Assembly (NCBI GenBank): GCA_900544905.1 | Contig: UQXF01000032.1 | Span: 1-28,099, forward strand | Direction of reading: 5' to 3' | From: an uncultured Clostridium sp. | Lineage (GTDB): Bacteria > Bacillota > Clostridia > Lachnospirales > Lachnospiraceae | Length of the DNA: 28,099 bases | Part shown: in pieces, positions 26,490 to 28,099 of the stretch | Layout: each line of letters starts with the position of its first letter | How positions within the stretch are numbered: the stretch's first letter is position 1 | Position numbers and translations under genes: made by a program | Notes under the pieces: generated by a model | What the model was told of the DNA's origin: nothing | Databases searched by the model: none | Seen by the model: only the letters and a program-made list of their open reading frames with translations

Positions 26490-27896
26490 CTATATTACTG
26501 TTAAAATTCCCAGAGATTTAAGCAAAAGAATCACCAGCAGGACAGGTGCAATATATTTTACCATAACTACATATAGCTTTTTTCTGCCAAACCTACAGCC
26601 GCTCTTTTCCACTTCTTCAATAATTACTCCAGGCTTTACAATCCAGCCAATCAGAATACAGGTTCCGATTGCCACAACCGGCATCAAACAATTGTTACTG
26701 ATATAGTCCAGAATATCCAGTATCTGTGCATGGGAACCGTTTGGCAGGGCAATATCAAAATAGAGCTTGTTGTAGCCCAGGCATACAACAATTCCGCCCA
26801 CCAAAGCAATGGCAGTTTCCACAACCGTCGCCTTTGTCCTGGACATATGAAACTGGTCCATCAGACTGGATACCACCGCTTCCATGACAGAAACCGCGCT
26901 GGTCAAAGCCGCAAACAGCACCATTGCAAAAAACAGGCATCCCACAACATTTCCAATCTTACCCATTGCATCAAAAACCTTTGGAAGTGATACAAACATC
27001 AGGCTCGGTCCGGACGCCGCCATCCCCTCTTTTCCCATAAAGGTATACACTGCCGGGATAATCATAACACCTGCCAAAAATGCCACAGCAGTATCAAATA
27101 TTTCAATCTGGTTAATGGATTTCCCCAGATTCGCATCATCCTTAACATAGGAACCATAGGCAATCATGATGCCCATGGCAACACTCAGACTGAAGAACAG
27201 CTGTCCCATGGCATCCAGCAAAACCGTAAAGAATCCCTTCACCGTCAGTCCTTTCAAATCCGGAATTACATAAATCCAGAATCCTTCCATACCGGTTCTG
27301 GTGACTCCGTCTGCATCAGTATAACGAATCGTCAGCGAAAATATTGCTATTCCAATTACCAACAACAGCAAAACCGGCATAATCACCTTTGAGGAGGATT
27401 CAATCCCCTTATTTACTCCCCGATATATAATAAATGCCACCACACCCAGGAAAATAACCATCATCAAAATCGGCTGCCACTCTCCGGCAATATAATCGGT
27501 AAAATATCCTTCTTTTGCTGCATTGCCTCCGTCTCCGGTCAGATAAGCAATAAAATACTTTACAACCCATCCACCAATTACACTGTAATACGGCATAATT
27601 ATCATAGGAACCAGACAGGCAATCACTCCAAGAAAGCCCCATTTTTTTCTTATCTTGCTATATGCAGTAAGCGGACTTTGCTTTGTCTTCCTTCCTATTG
27701 CAATCTCCGTTGTCAGCAGAGTAAAGCCAAAAGTTACTGCCAGTATCAGATACATTACCAGAAAAAGACCTCCACCGTCCTTAGCCGCCAGATATGGAAA
27801 TCTCCATATATTTCCCAATCCCACTGCACTTCCGGCAGCCGCAAGCACAAAACCAATTGAACCTGAAAATGAATTTCTATTTTTTTCTTTCTTCAT
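26490..27896 (-). CDS. SNF-family Na+-dependent amino-acid/amine transporter
   Basis: A neurotransmitter:sodium symporter (LeuT fold) of 468 residues with about 11-12 membrane helices. The signature of TM1 is clear: GFVLAAAGSAVGLGNIWRFPY (within residues 14-34), whose unwound part binds Na+ and substrate. FSLSVAMGIMIAYGSYV corresponds to TM6. Bacterial members take up amino acids with Na+. The frame extends to 27956. The ATG at 27896 is chosen because GGGAG lies 7 bases upstream, it begins the usual short basic N-terminus (MKKEKNR), and the promoter overlaps the longer version. The substrate is not predictable from sequence alone. Confidence 0.92.
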   Translation of the reverse strand: MKKEKNRNSFSGSIGFVLAAAGSAVGLGNIWRFPYLAAKDGGGLFLVMYLILAVTFGFTLLTTEIAIGRKTKQSPLTAYSKIRKKWGFLGVIACLVPMIIMPYYSVIGGWVVKYFIAYLTGDGGNAAKEGYFTDYIAGEWQPILMMVIFLGVVAFIIYRGVNKGIESSSKVIMPVLLLLVIGIAIFSLTIRYTDADGVTRTGMEGFWIYVIPDLKGLTVKGFFTVLLDAMGQLFFSLSVAMGIMIAYGSYVKDDANLGKSINQIEIFDTAVAFLAGVMIIPAVYTFMGKEGMAASGPSLMFVSLPKVFDAMGKIGNVVGCLFFAMVLFAALTSAVSVMEAVVSSLMDQFHMSRTKATVVETAIALVGGIVVCLGYNKLYFDIALPNGSHAQILDILDYISNNCLMPVVAIGTCILIGWIVKPGVIIEEVEKSGCRFGRKKLYVVMVKYIAPVLLVILLLKSLGILTVI

Positions 27897-27951
27897 TGTT
27901 TCTCCCGGATGTTTCCATCCTGCCCCTTCGTTATATTTTTCCATGCGTATT

Positions 27952-27980
27952 ATCATAACACATTTAACGGAAAATGCCTA
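27952..27980 (-). promoter_or_regulatory. promoter of the transporter/ArsC operon
   Basis: Minus strand: TAGGCA (27980-27975), a 17-base spacer, extended TG and -10 TATGAT (27957-27952). The predicted start near 27945 lies about 50 bases before the ATG at 27896. The -35 match is weak; the extended -10 compensates. Confidence 0.5.
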
Positions 27981-28031
27981 CCAAAATATGAATATTTCCT
28001 CTAATGTCAGGTTAAAATAATTTCAATAATC

Positions 28032-28099
28032 CTATTTTATAACAAATAATCTCTCGGAATCCTGAGTGATTATATCCAGCACAACTGGTAATGAACATT
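28032..28099 (-). CDS. possible C-terminal end of an upstream gene, partial
   Basis: A minus-strand frame enters at the right edge and reads CSLPVVLDIITQDSERLFVIK before a TAG at 28034-28032. Composition looks protein-like and the stop lies about 50 bases ahead of the transporter promoter, which would suit a gene end. With 21 codons, no family can be assigned and chance is quite possible. Confidence 0.22.
   Translation of the reverse strand, partial: CSLPVVLDIITQDSERLFVIK

Noticed and set aside
28050..28072. Short hairpin near the right end as a terminator
   Set aside because: The stem is only about five pairs with a wobble or mismatch, and there is no T-tract.

Overview
The window is a fragment of a low-to-moderate-GC Firmicute chromosome, most likely a gut Clostridia/Lachnospiraceae member. 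That placement rests on protein style, AGGAGG-type ribosome binding sites and the gene repertoire; I could not run a database search. The first 48 bases are not genomic: they read as an Illumina Nextera P7/i7 adapter ending in the Tn5 mosaic end. The contig therefore starts at a sequencing-library boundary, and the first gene (carB) is cut there.

Layout. On the + strand are carB (carbamoyl-phosphate synthase large chain, lacking about 95 N-terminal residues), a rho-independent terminator, and a CPA1-type K+ or Na+/H+ antiporter with tandem RCK_C domains behind a good extended -10 promoter. Everything from 4.8 kb to the right end is on the - strand. From 4.8 to 11.8 kb there is a repair-flavoured group: an OGG1-type 8-oxoguanine glycosylase, a GNAT acetyltransferase, an unknown 3-TM protein, a long RecQ, a Nudix (MutT-like) hydrolase, and a coupled pair made of a HipA-like kinase and a coiled-coil partner. 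The pair's promoter is spanned by an 8-bp inverted repeat that looks like an operator.

From 11.9 to 25.9 kb lies what reads as a defence/accessory island. It holds a SauUSI-like type IV restriction enzyme (PLD nuclease, SF2 helicase, DUF3427). Next to it is a compact cassette of a frameshifted 3-TM protein, a single-chain DUF262-DUF1524 (GmrSD-like) nuclease, an AlbA_2/Schlafen-type ATP-binding protein with a C-terminal winged helix, and a 1219-residue YobI/KAP-like membrane P-loop NTPase. Last comes a WYL-SF1 helicase-DUF2726 nuclease fusion. The cassette (15.0-22.7 kb) is visibly more AT-rich than carB or the helicase, consistent with horizontal acquisition. At the right end an ArsC/Spx-like thioredoxin-fold protein follows an SNF-family Na+-coupled transporter in a likely two-gene operon.

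The best candidate for an undescribed system is the four-gene cassette at 15.0-22.7 kb, in which a predicted modification-dependent nuclease is co-transcribed with an AlbA_2 ATPase and a giant membrane NTPase. The HipA-like kinase/partner module and the WYL-helicase-nuclease fusion come next. No rRNA, tRNA, CRISPR array, transposase or integrase was seen, and no gene-free stretch exceeds 300 bases.
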